The notes below the pieces were generated by a model. It did no database searches and was not told the origin of the DNA. It saw only the letters and a program-made list of their open reading frames with translations. The translations under genes and the position numbers were made by a program. Source: Cetobacterium sp. 2A (GTDB lineage: Bacteria > Fusobacteriota > Fusobacteriia > Fusobacteriales > Fusobacteriaceae). From it: 64,000 nt of DNA. The stretch covers positions 372,001-436,000 of the forward strand of contig NZ_JACFAJ010000006.1 in NCBI RefSeq assembly GCF_014250685.1, given 5' to 3'. Shown one piece after another: positions 17,051 through 26,504 of this stretch. Position 1 is the first letter of the stretch. Each line of letters starts with the position of its first letter.

Positions 17051-17467
17051 TTAGTTAGATTTAACTTTTAATAAAACTTTTCCGTAGTCAGCTATCCCAC
17101 CATTTTCTAAACAAATCTCTTCGATTTCTCCAGATACTGTTGCTTTTACATGATTTTTAACTCCAATAGTGGTAATATAACCAATATCTTGTCCTACCTT
17201 TATTTGATCTCCAACAGATATAATATCATCCCCTGATGATGTCTTATAGAAGAATCTTCCAATACTATTTGAAAGTATTTCTTTAGTGTTTACCTTTACT
17301 TCTTTCTCTATCTTTGGCATTATCTTTTCAACAGACTTCTGTGATGCCACTTCTAATGGTTTTTTTATAGTTATTTTAAAATTAGGCTCTTCATAGTTTA
17401 TCTCTGTCAATTTATTTTTGTCCAGAATTTTTATTAAATCTTCAATATTAAAGCTCTCTTTTTTCAC
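17051..17467 (-). CDS. accB: Biotin carboxyl carrier protein with an altered biotinylation motif
   Basis: 138 residues, directly upstream of accC, so accB by context. The N-terminus ([20 protein letters not shown]) matches AccB and the C-terminal ~75 residues form a biotinyl/lipoyl barrel. The expected acceptor hairpin, usually E-(A/S)-M-K-(M/L), reads IGVKNHVKA: Lys104 is present and, as in E. coli BCCP, lies 34 residues from the C-terminus, but the flanking Met residues are gone (Val before, Asn after). So it may still be biotinylated by a tolerant ligase, or have changed role. Downstream [25 protein letters not shown] is typical. Confidence 0.83.
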   Translation of the reverse strand: MKKESFNIEDLIKILDKNKLTEINYEEPNFKITIKKPLEVASQKSVEKIMPKIEKEVKVNTKEILSNSIGRFFYKTSSGDDIISVGDQIKVGQDIGYITTIGVKNHVKATVSGEIEEICLENGGIADYGKVLLKVKSN

Positions 17468-17492
17468 AAAACCCCTCCGATAGTCAAGTTTT

Positions 17493-20400
17493 TTACTTTA
17501 TCATGATACTTTCTTCTCCTAAAAGAGATATTACTTTTTTTATAAAAAGTTTTGATGGATTCACTTTATATTTAGAAGCTTTTACTTCCTTAGAATCCTC
17601 CATTTTTATTGCAAATCTAAGCGGAGTATCACCTAAATTTTCTAATATAATCTCTTTTAACATATTAAATTTATCCTTATTTTCTTCCTCTAGCAGAATA
17701 AAAACTTTATCCTGTTTTGTAACCTCTACATTATCTAAAAATCCAATATTTCTTAGAATTATTTTCTTATTTTCTATACCCTTAAAATAATCTGTCTGAA
17801 CTGTTCCCTCAAGATATACAGCTCTTCCTTCTAAAAATGCATGTTCATATTTTTGATAATCTTTTGGAAAGGCTATTACCCCAATTCTATCATAATAATC
17901 TTCCAATTGGAAGAGTGCCATAACCTCATTATTTTTTTTTGTCATTATTTTACGGATTTCTCTAAGTATACCATAGGTTTTAACTATGTGCATCTCTTTT
18001 TCATCCTTCACCTCTGGTATAGATTCCATCCTAAATACCTTTATAATGTCCTTATATTTATCCAAAGGATGAGCACTATAGTAAAATCCTAAGAACTCTT
18101 TTTCCTTTTCCAACCTCTCTTCTAAAGAATAATCTGGAACCGCTGGAAAACTAAAACTAATCAGTTTAGATTTAGCTTCTCCAAATAAATTCATCTGTTG
18201 AATTTCATCCTCTTTGCTTCTTTTTACTGAGTACTCTATTACTTTTTCTATTGATTCATATTTTTGTCTTCTATTTCCATTTAGTGAGTCTAACGCTCCT
18301 GAGAGTACCAGTGCCTCAATAGATTTTTTGTTAAGTCCAAAAGATTTTGTTCTAAATACAAAGTCTTCAAATGACGTATAAAAACCATTCTCTAACTGTT
18401 CTTTCCTGATTCCTTCAACTAATGCCTGCCCTACATTTTTTATAGCTGAGAGTGCAAATCTTATTCCCTCTCCATCAACTATAAATTTAGAAACTGCATT
18501 ATTTATGTCTGGTAATTTTAAAGAAATTTTATGATTTTTAGCATCCTCTATATAGAATGCAACGTTTTCTACATTGTTTTTTTCAGATGTAAGTACTGAA
18601 GCATAATACTGCTTTGGATAAAGAGCTTTTAGATATGCTGTCCAATATGCAATCAGTGCATAGGCTGCCGAATGGGATTTATTAAATCCGTATCCCGCAA
18701 ACTTATCTATCAAATTAAAAACTTCTATAGCTTTTTCTTTTGTATATCCATTTTTCACAGATCTTTCTACAAATTTTTCACGATTTTCATCCATTATATC
18801 GGCTTGTTTTTTTCCCATTGCTCTTCTTAATAAATCAGCTTCACCCAGAGAATAATTAGCCATAATATTTGCTATTTTCATTACCTGCTCTTGATATAAA
18901 ATAACACCGTAAGTTTCTTTTAAAACCTCTTCTAAAGACTCGTGTGGATATTTTATCTCTTCCAGTCCATTTTTACATCTCACAAAACTTTCTACCATTC
19001 CAGACCCTAAAGGCCCAGGTCTATAAAGAGCTAAAAGAGCTATTAAATCTTCAAATCTATTTGGTTTTAATTTCATTAAAATCTTTCTTATCCCTTGAGA
19101 TTCTAACTGAAATACTCCTAGACTATCTCCTTTGGATAACATCTCATATACCTCTTTAACATTTAAAGGGATATCTTCTAATATTAAATCTTTTTCCAAA
19201 TCTTCTTTTATATTATCTATAGCTCTTTGGATATTTGTCAGATTTCTAAGTCCTAAAAAGTCCATTTTTAAAAGACCTAACTCTTCTAATTCTTTCATCT
19301 GGTATTGGGTTGAAATAACTTTATCTTTATTGTCGCTGTATAAAGGAACTATATCTGTTAGCGAGTCCTCTGTTATAACAACTCCTGCAGCATGTATAGA
19401 AGCATGTCTAACTTTATTCTCCAATCTACTAGATAGTGTTATAACTTTTTCTATTTCACTATCTTTGCTATAAATTTCTCTCAATTCTGGAATATCTTTC
19501 AAAGCTTTTTTTAAATTGTAGTTTCCTGGAATAAGTTTTGCTATTTTATCAATTTTTCCCAAATTGACATTCATAACTCTTCCAACATCTCTTATTGCAG
19601 CTCTTGCTTTCATCGTTCCAAACGTTATAATTTGAGCTACTTTATCCGCCCCATATTTCTTTGTAACGTATTCTATAACCTCTCCTCTTCTTTCTTGACA
19701 TATATCTATATCGATATCTGGCATTGATATTCTTTCTGGATTTAAAAATCTTTCAAAAATCAAACCATATGTCAAAGGATTCAAATCAGTTATTTTTAAT
19801 GAATATGCAACTAAACTCCCAGCAGCTGAACCTCTTCCAGGTCCAATAGGTATTTTATTCTTTTTTGCATAATCTATAAAATCCCATACAACTACAAAAT
19901 AACCAGCATACCCCATTTTTTCTATAGTATCTAGCTCGTACTCTATTCTTTCTACTATTTCTTCTGTAAGACCATTTGGATATCTTTCTTTTAGTCCTTT
20001 ATAAACTATCTTTCTTAGAAACTCTTCAATAGATGCAGACCCGTCCGTCACTTCGTACTTTGGAAATTTAAACCCTCCAAAATCTATTTTTAGATTACAT
20101 TTTTCAGCAATCTCTTCACTATTGTTTACGGACTCTATATACTCTTCTCCGATACTTTCTATAATTTCTTCTCTACTTTTTAAAAACAGTTCCTCTGTTT
20201 CAATTTTCATTCTATTCGTATCTTCCAATTTACTTCCAGTTTGAATACATAAAAGTATATCTTGTAGAACATGATCTCCTTCATAGACGTAATGGGTATC
20301 ATTTGTTGCTACAGTCTTAACTCCCAATCTTTTTGACAAACCATAAAGTTTTTTATTTAGTTCTTTTTGTCCTGTTACTCCGTTACCTTGTATCTCTATA

Positions 20401-20909
20401 TAAAAGTTATCTTTTCCAAATATTTCAATATACTCTTTTGCAACTTCATCAACTTTTGTATCTGGTTCTCCATCTAAAATCAGTCTTGATATTTCCCCCT
20501 GCATACATGCTGAGAGTACAATTATTCCTTCACTATGATCCTTTAAAAGTTTTTTGTCTATTCTTGGTCTGTAATAGAATCCGTTTAAAAAACCTAGAGA
20601 ACTAAGTTTTAAAAGATTCTTATATCCTGTTTCATTTTTTGCAAGAAGGATAAGATGATAATTTCTACCCTCTCTTTTTTCCATTTCAAACTCGGAAATA
20701 TAGGCTTCTAAGCCAATAATAGGCTTTATACCTTTGGAGATAGCTTTTTTATAAAATTCAATTGCGCCAAACATATTTCCGTGGTCAGTTATGGCTATTG
20801 CTTTCATTCCAAGCTTTTGAGCTCTTTCTAAATATTCATCTATTTTACCAACTCCATCAAGGAGACTATACTCAGTATGTAAATGTAAATGAACAAAATT
20901 TTTTCCCAT
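17493..20909 (-). CDS. dnaE: DNA polymerase III alpha subunit
   Basis: Replicative polymerase of 1138 residues. The PHP domain starts at once (FVHLHLHTEYSLLDG, AITDHGNMFG). The polymerase core has GPGRGSAAGSLVAYSL and the metal-binding PDIDIDICQERR, then VGVF-type QLESQGIRKILMKL, RRAMGKK and FNKSHSAAYALIAYWTAYLK. An OB-fold region (about 960-1060) and a C-terminal tail end the chain. Length fits DnaE1 rather than PolC. It follows a terminator and precedes accB by 26 bp. Confidence 0.96.
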   Translation of the reverse strand: MGKNFVHLHLHTEYSLLDGVGKIDEYLERAQKLGMKAIAITDHGNMFGAIEFYKKAISKGIKPIIGLEAYISEFEMEKREGRNYHLILLAKNETGYKNLLKLSSLGFLNGFYYRPRIDKKLLKDHSEGIIVLSACMQGEISRLILDGEPDTKVDEVAKEYIEIFGKDNFYIEIQGNGVTGQKELNKKLYGLSKRLGVKTVATNDTHYVYEGDHVLQDILLCIQTGSKLEDTNRMKIETEELFLKSREEIIESIGEEYIESVNNSEEIAEKCNLKIDFGGFKFPKYEVTDGSASIEEFLRKIVYKGLKERYPNGLTEEIVERIEYELDTIEKMGYAGYFVVVWDFIDYAKKNKIPIGPGRGSAAGSLVAYSLKITDLNPLTYGLIFERFLNPERISMPDIDIDICQERRGEVIEYVTKKYGADKVAQIITFGTMKARAAIRDVGRVMNVNLGKIDKIAKLIPGNYNLKKALKDIPELREIYSKDSEIEKVITLSSRLENKVRHASIHAAGVVITEDSLTDIVPLYSDNKDKVISTQYQMKELEELGLLKMDFLGLRNLTNIQRAIDNIKEDLEKDLILEDIPLNVKEVYEMLSKGDSLGVFQLESQGIRKILMKLKPNRFEDLIALLALYRPGPLGSGMVESFVRCKNGLEEIKYPHESLEEVLKETYGVILYQEQVMKIANIMANYSLGEADLLRRAMGKKQADIMDENREKFVERSVKNGYTKEKAIEVFNLIDKFAGYGFNKSHSAAYALIAYWTAYLKALYPKQYYASVLTSEKNNVENVAFYIEDAKNHKISLKLPDINNAVSKFIVDGEGIRFALSAIKNVGQALVEGIRKEQLENGFYTSFEDFVFRTKSFGLNKKSIEALVLSGALDSLNGNRRQKYESIEKVIEYSVKRSKEDEIQQMNLFGEAKSKLISFSFPAVPDYSLEERLEKEKEFLGFYYSAHPLDKYKDIIKVFRMESIPEVKDEKEMHIVKTYGILREIRKIMTKKNNEVMALFQLEDYYDRIGVIAFPKDYQKYEHAFLEGRAVYLEGTVQTDYFKGIENKKIILRNIGFLDNVEVTKQDKVFILLEEENKDKFNMLKEIILENLGDTPLRFAIKMEDSKEVKASKYKVNPSKLFIKKVISLLGEESIMIK

Positions 20910-20924
20910 AACATCTCTCCTTTT

Positions 20925-20961
20925 GAAAAAATGGCTGAAAGATATTTTCTCTCAACCATTT
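20925..20961 (-). terminator. Terminator after the SNF2 partner gene
   Basis: On the minus strand AAATGGTTGAGAG pairs with CTTTCAGCCATTT (two G-U pairs) and runs into U residues. It starts 5 bp after the stop codon of the 20.97-22.73 kb gene and separates it from dnaE. Confidence 0.75.
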
Positions 20962-20965
20962 AGTT

Positions 20966-22726
20966 TTAGATATTTATATAATATCCATATTCTTTAAATA
21001 TTTCTGAAACTTTTGAAATATTTTCATTTTTTACAATAATATGGAAATCTTCACCCTTTAAAATTAACTTTTTAAATCTTTCATCTTTAGTAATTACTGA
21101 AATCAAATCTTTTTCATTTTCTAGTTTTAAAACCTTATACTCTGGAATATGAACTACTGATTTACCTTTCTTTTCTATCTCATTTAGAAAGCCATTCCAT
21201 ATATCAGGTACAGTTTCTCCAATCTTAGTTTTAAACTCAGATATTCTAAGTGATATTTCAGATGAGTCTTCCACACCTCTTAGGAATGTTTCTTTTGAAA
21301 GTTTAAATTTATTTGGAGATATTCTATGCCCAATCTTCTCTAGGAACATCGTCTTAATTGGTGAATCACCAATTATAGTAGCAATAAGTCTATCCTCTTC
21401 CATATGGACCTCAGCATCATCTAAGACTATTTTAAAGTCATAATCCAACACCTTATTAAAGATATATTTCCCTAATTCTGTAAGTTTTACAAATTTTAAC
21501 CCATCATATTTACTCAAATATCCATTTTTTAAATAAAGCGAATTATTGATAGATGGTTGCTCATAGTATACTTCAACAACACCTAGTGATGCTAATACAA
21601 AGAATACCGACTTAACAAAAGGTGTAACTACATATGAAAGATATTTATTATAGTTACCTATTCTTGTTCTTTCATAATTTGCTTCATTTATATAGATGCT
21701 ATTATAAGCATCCTCTATATCAATTATTTCAATAAACTCATCTCTAAATAATATGCTATTTACAATATTTTTTATAGATACAGGACTATCATCTGGAAAC
21801 TCTTCTATAATTTTTTTGATAGTTTGAAGTCCTCTTTTTATTTCATCTTTAGATTTTGAAATGTTTTTTATTCCTTTTAAATAATTTAGGAATAATGTTA
21901 TATAATGAGAATTCTCTCCCTTTATAATCTCTCCATCTAAAAATTTATGAATAATTTCTTTTATATTATTTATATTTAAAAACTCTTGATTTAAATACTC
22001 ATCTTTTAATAAGAAAAAGAATAGTGCTATCGTTTCAGTTTTTAAATAATCTAAATCTTTTGCTTCTTCATAAAACTCATCTATATCACAATATTTCTTC
22101 ATATTGCTCTTAGATTCCTTCAATAATTTTCCACTTGAAGAAAGTTGCATTCCACCTTGTTGATAGAAATCATAATATTTCTTAAAGTTTTCTATTATAC
22201 TTTCTTCGTTATTACTTTTAAATTCAGTTTCTATTTTTCCAGTTGCGTGGATATAATAATCTCTTGGTTTAGGTAAAAACTGTCTCATTATTCTAACTAT
22301 ATCGTTATGAAGATATAAATATTCACCCTTTTTAATATCTCCTTCTATTTTAAAGAATAAGAATTCTTCTTTTAAATCACTATTTAAATCATAATTCTTC
22401 TTTCCCTTAAGATATTTTGTTCTATCCTTTATTAAGAACCTTCCATTCCAAGCTATCTCTTCGAAAACTTCTCTTACGTCCTGTGGTAAAGAATCATAAA
22501 TATTTTTAAAAACTTCATCTTTTGAAAACATTTGCTCCATCAGTTCGATAAAAGTCTGTTTATTCGTAGTTGCCGATATTAAAGAGATTTCAAAAAGACC
22601 TAAATTACTTCCGATATAGCCATCTGCTATCCAATCCAAAATATATCTTTTAAATATTTCAAAAAGCACTTCTTTGCTATAATACTCGTTTAAAGCTTTT
22701 CTAAATCTTTCCTTACTAATTGCCAT
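20966..22726 (-). CDS. Large protein of unknown function, partner of the SNF2 ATPase
   Basis: 586 residues, no signal peptide, no membrane segment. I do not recognise it with certainty. The N-terminal half is predicted helical. About residues 360-425 (FVKSVFFVLASLGVVEVYYEQ ... FVKLTELGKYIF) look like a winged helix, and the following DFKIVLDDAEVHM ... HRISPNKFKLSKETFLRGVE ... DFHIIVKNENISKVSEIFKEYGYYI resembles the XPB/Ssl2-type helicase-associated C-terminal domain seen in other bacterial helicase partners. That is an impression from pattern, not a search. ATG 22724-22726 has AGGAG six bases ahead; the ATG two codons upstream touches it. It begins 9 bp after the SNF2 stop, so the two are one unit. 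Confidence 0.8.
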   Translation of the reverse strand: MAISKERFRKALNEYYSKEVLFEIFKRYILDWIADGYIGSNLGLFEISLISATTNKQTFIELMEQMFSKDEVFKNIYDSLPQDVREVFEEIAWNGRFLIKDRTKYLKGKKNYDLNSDLKEEFLFFKIEGDIKKGEYLYLHNDIVRIMRQFLPKPRDYYIHATGKIETEFKSNNEESIIENFKKYYDFYQQGGMQLSSSGKLLKESKSNMKKYCDIDEFYEEAKDLDYLKTETIALFFFLLKDEYLNQEFLNINNIKEIIHKFLDGEIIKGENSHYITLFLNYLKGIKNISKSKDEIKRGLQTIKKIIEEFPDDSPVSIKNIVNSILFRDEFIEIIDIEDAYNSIYINEANYERTRIGNYNKYLSYVVTPFVKSVFFVLASLGVVEVYYEQPSINNSLYLKNGYLSKYDGLKFVKLTELGKYIFNKVLDYDFKIVLDDAEVHMEEDRLIATIIGDSPIKTMFLEKIGHRISPNKFKLSKETFLRGVEDSSEISLRISEFKTKIGETVPDIWNGFLNEIEKKGKSVVHIPEYKVLKLENEKDLISVITKDERFKKLILKGEDFHIIVKNENISKVSEIFKEYGYYINI

Positions 22727-22735
22727 TTTCATCTC

Positions 22736-25474
22736 CTATTCCCCTAATATAAACTCTATATCCTTTTCAGTAAGAGTTTTAATTGACGCTCCATCATCAG
22801 CTATTAAATTATCTAAAAGTTGGCTTTTACTCTCTTGAAGTTTCAATATTTTTTCTTCAATAGTATCCTTCAATATCAATTTATAAGAGAATACAGTTCT
22901 ATCTTGACCAAGTCTATATGCTCTATCTACAGCTTGATTTTCAACTGTTTTATTCCACCAAGGATCATATATGAATATTGTATCTGCTGCAGTCAAGTTA
23001 AGTCCTACTCCACCAGTTTTTAGAGTCATTACAAAAACTTTGTATTTCTTTTCATTTTGGAATTTATCTACAAGTCCTTGTCTGTCTTTTGTTGCTCCCG
23101 TCATTGATAAATGAGGTATTCCATGTTTTTTTAAATCCTCACATATATTCTCTATTGAGCTTATATAGTTTGTAAAAACAAGAACTTTATGATCATTTTC
23201 TACTGCGTCACAAATATTATTTATAAGTACTTCTCTCTTACTAGAAGTTACTAAATTACTCTTAACTTCTGGACAACTTGTTATTTGTCTTAATTCATTT
23301 AAAGCCTGAAGTATAAAGAATTGTGTTTTCCCAATACCTTGCTCTTTAATCTGACTATTTATCATTTTATAGTAATAGCTTCTTCTCTCTTCATATAGTC
23401 TTTTTTGTTCTATGTTCATTTCTATAAATAGAGTTTTTTCAATCTTATCAGGTAAATCTTTTAGAACTTCTTTTTTTACTCTTCTTAGAATAAATGGATA
23501 TATCTTTCTCTTTAGTTCATCTATTGCTTCAGGATCGTTATCTCTTTGAATTGGATTTGCATAATAGCTATTAAACTCTTCTAATGTTCCAAACATTGAA
23601 GGATTTAAAAATCTAAATAGAGAGTATAGTTCTCCTAAATTATTTTCAATGGGCGTTCCACTAAGAGCTATTCTATGCTTAGAATTTAAAAGCATTACCG
23701 CTTTTGTTGTCTGTGCATTAACATTTTTTATATTTTGAGATTCATCTAAAATAATTAAATCAAAATGATTATCTCTTAAAGTTTCTATATCATTTCTTAC
23801 AGTTCCATAAGTTGTTAGTAAAACATCACAATTTCTTAACACCTCTTCATTTCTAAAGTTTCCATAATAAATTCCAGAAACTAATCCAGGACTGAATTTT
23901 CTAATCTCTGCTTCCCAGTTATAAATTAAACTCTTAGGCATTATAACTAAAGTTTTTCTGCCCTTTACCTGATGTAAATCAGTTATTAGAGCTATAGCTT
24001 GAAGTGTTTTTCCTAACCCCATATCGTCTGCTAGACATCCACCTAGATTATTTTCCACTAAATATGAAAGCCATCTATATCCGTACTCTTGATATTCTCT
24101 TAAATTGGCATTTATTTTTGGAATCATCTTTGGATTATCTTTTATATCATTAATTCCAGTAAAGAACTCTCTACTCTTATTTAATTCTTGAGTTAATACT
24201 TTATCTTCTATTAAGTCATCTATTATAGGTAAATCAAAGAATGAAATCTTGACTTTTGATTCATCATTATTTTTAAAAACTCTTTCCAACTTCTCTATAT
24301 ATTTTCTATTTATAAGAGCATTAGTTCCATCACTTAAAACGATATAAGAATCTTTTTTAAAAGAATTTAAAACATCTAAAATAGAGAATTTTTCTCCCTC
24401 TATTTCAAGTTGCACCTCTCCCTCAAGGAAATCTATAGAATGTTTGAAACTTCCAATCACTTTTGGCTTTACCGCTTTTATATTATACTTTCTTAATTTT
24501 TCTGCTCCAATTACCTTATATCTACTAGCCAGTTGAAGAAGTTCTCTAGTTATGAACTCTTTAGCTAATTTTTCCTGAAGAATAAGATAATTTTCTTCAT
24601 CTAAATAATATCCAGCTTTTATTTTTACATTTCTTTGATGTTTTGATAAGATTTTTACAATCTCATCTACAACTTCTTTTAGTGCATCTGTTATAACTTC
24701 TGAAATTGTAACTCTTTTTTCTAAATGATTAACAGTTAAAACACTTTTTAAACTATGTTCTTTTAAAAATTCATAATCTATAGTTGAAACCATAATTCCG
24801 ATTTTTAAATAAAGACTGTTGTCCTGAGATATTTTTTCAATCATTATATGAGGAACAGGAGTTTTAGCCTCTCCTCTTTCAATTTTATATCCCAAACATT
24901 GAATCTCTAAGTTTTTAAAATATGAGTGAGCTAGCGTTATAAACTTTTCTAATTCCTCTCTTTTAAAATCTGAAACTAAATCGTTTATAGAATGAATTAT
25001 ATCTTCTTGCTCTTCAACAGTATAAATAATTCCATCTCTATAAAAAACCTCATCTGTTAAAATATCAAACTTTTCATACTTTGCGTTTAAAATTAAACTT
25101 GCTGTATAAAGTTTATCACTTTCAACATGCTCTGAAATATTTAGAGTAACTGTATTATCTTCAGTTTTCCAAATTATTTTTTCTAATTTTTCATTGATAA
25201 AATTATTGCTTTCTTTCAAGAGATTTAAAATAGATTTATTTTCATCTATGTATAATTCTTTTACCGCTACATTTCCCCAATCTACGAAAAAACTATCCTC
25301 TTTTATCTCTTTTATAAAAGAAAATATTGCTTTTGAATTCTCATCAAGATTATTGTCGTCTATTTCTGTAGTTGCTTCTCCACTACTATCCACTGCAGTT
25401 ATATAACCACCTTTTTCATCCATTTTTAACATAAAATAGATTTTATCTTCTAATAATTTAATGCTCTTATCCAT
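22736..25474 (-). CDS. SNF2-family ATPase with bacterial SNF2-associated N-terminal domain
   Basis: 912 residues. The C-terminal ~460 form a complete SWI2/SNF2 motor: DDMGLGKT (483-490), DESQ motif II (577-580), SGTPIENN (605-612), FILRRVKKEVLKDLP, and the second RecA lobe with TLKTGGVGLNLTAADT and QAVDRAYRLGQ. The first ~450 residues match the style of the bacterial SNF2 helicase-associated region. Such ATPases move along double-stranded DNA or strip proteins from it; bacterial members are linked to RNA polymerase recycling (RapA), mobile defence systems, or are unassigned. It has its own promoter and terminator and is paired with a downstream gene of unknown function. Confidence 0.92.
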   Translation of the reverse strand: MDKSIKLLEDKIYFMLKMDEKGGYITAVDSSGEATTEIDDNNLDENSKAIFSFIKEIKEDSFFVDWGNVAVKELYIDENKSILNLLKESNNFINEKLEKIIWKTEDNTVTLNISEHVESDKLYTASLILNAKYEKFDILTDEVFYRDGIIYTVEEQEDIIHSINDLVSDFKREELEKFITLAHSYFKNLEIQCLGYKIERGEAKTPVPHIMIEKISQDNSLYLKIGIMVSTIDYEFLKEHSLKSVLTVNHLEKRVTISEVITDALKEVVDEIVKILSKHQRNVKIKAGYYLDEENYLILQEKLAKEFITRELLQLASRYKVIGAEKLRKYNIKAVKPKVIGSFKHSIDFLEGEVQLEIEGEKFSILDVLNSFKKDSYIVLSDGTNALINRKYIEKLERVFKNNDESKVKISFFDLPIIDDLIEDKVLTQELNKSREFFTGINDIKDNPKMIPKINANLREYQEYGYRWLSYLVENNLGGCLADDMGLGKTLQAIALITDLHQVKGRKTLVIMPKSLIYNWEAEIRKFSPGLVSGIYYGNFRNEEVLRNCDVLLTTYGTVRNDIETLRDNHFDLIILDESQNIKNVNAQTTKAVMLLNSKHRIALSGTPIENNLGELYSLFRFLNPSMFGTLEEFNSYYANPIQRDNDPEAIDELKRKIYPFILRRVKKEVLKDLPDKIEKTLFIEMNIEQKRLYEERRSYYYKMINSQIKEQGIGKTQFFILQALNELRQITSCPEVKSNLVTSSKREVLINNICDAVENDHKVLVFTNYISSIENICEDLKKHGIPHLSMTGATKDRQGLVDKFQNEKKYKVFVMTLKTGGVGLNLTAADTIFIYDPWWNKTVENQAVDRAYRLGQDRTVFSYKLILKDTIEEKILKLQESKSQLLDNLIADDGASIKTLTEKDIEFILGE

Positions 25475-25537
25475 ACCCTATCCCTTTAATATTTTTTATG
25501 ATAAAATTATATAAATAATAAATTTTTTCTGAAATAT

Positions 25538-25566
25538 ATTATATCAAATATTATACATTTTATCAA
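25538..25566 (-). promoter_or_regulatory. Promoter of the SNF2 pair
   Basis: TTGATA (25561-25566), 17-bp spacer, TATAAT (25538-25543) on the minus strand, ~65 bp ahead of the SNF2 start codon. Confidence 0.8.
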
Positions 25567-25572
25567 CAAGTT

Positions 25573-25604
25573 AAAAAAGGAGTGCTTTCTAAGCACTCCT
25601 TTTT
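25573..25604. terminator. Terminator after era
   Basis: AGGAGTGCTT (25578-25587) and AAGCACTCCT (25591-25600) form a 10-bp stem with a 3-nt loop, flanked by A6 and T5. On the minus strand it ends the ftsX-era transcript just before the SNF2 promoter. Confidence 0.9.
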
Positions 25605-25610
25605 CTCTCT

Positions 25611-26504
25611 TTAACTCTCCTGAGTATACCCAAGTTCTTTCAAGAAAGGTTTTTTCTTTCTCCAGTCATCTTTAACTTTTACCCAAAGCTCTAAGTAAAT
25701 TTGAACCCCTAAAAGGTTCTCTATATCTTTTCTAGCCTCTGTTCCAATCTCTTTTAAAAGCTTTCCTTGTTTCCCTATTACTATCCCTTTTTGAGAATCT
25801 CTTTCAACATATATATTTATGTCAAACTTATCTTTTCCGTTTGGTCTTCTCTCAACATTTATAATCTCAACTGCGATTGAATGAGGAATCTCTTCTCTTG
25901 TTCTTTCTAATATTTTTTCTCTTACAACTTCTGTAATTATTCTATATATAGGCATATCTGTATACATATCATCTGGATAGAATTTTATTCCATCTTCCAA
26001 GAATGGATCAAGAGCTGAAAGTAACTTTGGAATTCCTATAGCATATTGACCTGACATCTCAACTATCGCATCAAATTCTCCTAATTTCTCAGCAATTTCT
26101 TTTCTTTTTTCAATTAATTGTTCATCATTTATTTTATCTATTTTATTTACTACTAAAACTCTAGGAGTTTTCTTAGCTTCTTTTATTTTATCCATTACAA
26201 ACATATCACCAGTACTGATCTCTTGTGAAGCGTCAATTAAAAACATTATTGCGTCAACTTCTCTTAAGATTCTAATAGCACTATTTGTCATGTGCTCTCC
26301 TAAAAGATGCTTAGGTTTATGAATTCCTGGAGTATCTATAAATACATACTGATTCTCATTAAAGTTTAATATTCCCTTTATTGTATCTCTTGTTGTTCCC
26401 GCTTTATCTGAAACTATTGCAACTTTCTCATTAACTAATTTGTTTATAAGTGTTGATTTTCCTACATTTGGTCTTCCTACTACGGCAATAAATCCTGCTT
26501 TCAT
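25611..26504 (-). CDS. era: GTPase Era
   Basis: Binds 16S rRNA and assists 30S subunit assembly. The 297-residue protein has the G motifs GRPNVGKST (G1), DTPGIHKP (G3) and NKID (G4), a switch region AGTTRDTIKG, and a C-terminal KH domain with VIGKQGKLLKEIGTEARKDIE. Length is standard. It begins one base after the stop of the Xer-like gene and is last in its operon. Confidence 0.97.
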   Translation of the reverse strand: MKAGFIAVVGRPNVGKSTLINKLVNEKVAIVSDKAGTTRDTIKGILNFNENQYVFIDTPGIHKPKHLLGEHMTNSAIRILREVDAIMFLIDASQEISTGDMFVMDKIKEAKKTPRVLVVNKIDKINDEQLIEKRKEIAEKLGEFDAIVEMSGQYAIGIPKLLSALDPFLEDGIKFYPDDMYTDMPIYRIITEVVREKILERTREEIPHSIAVEIINVERRPNGKDKFDINIYVERDSQKGIVIGKQGKLLKEIGTEARKDIENLLGVQIYLELWVKVKDDWRKKKPFLKELGYTQES

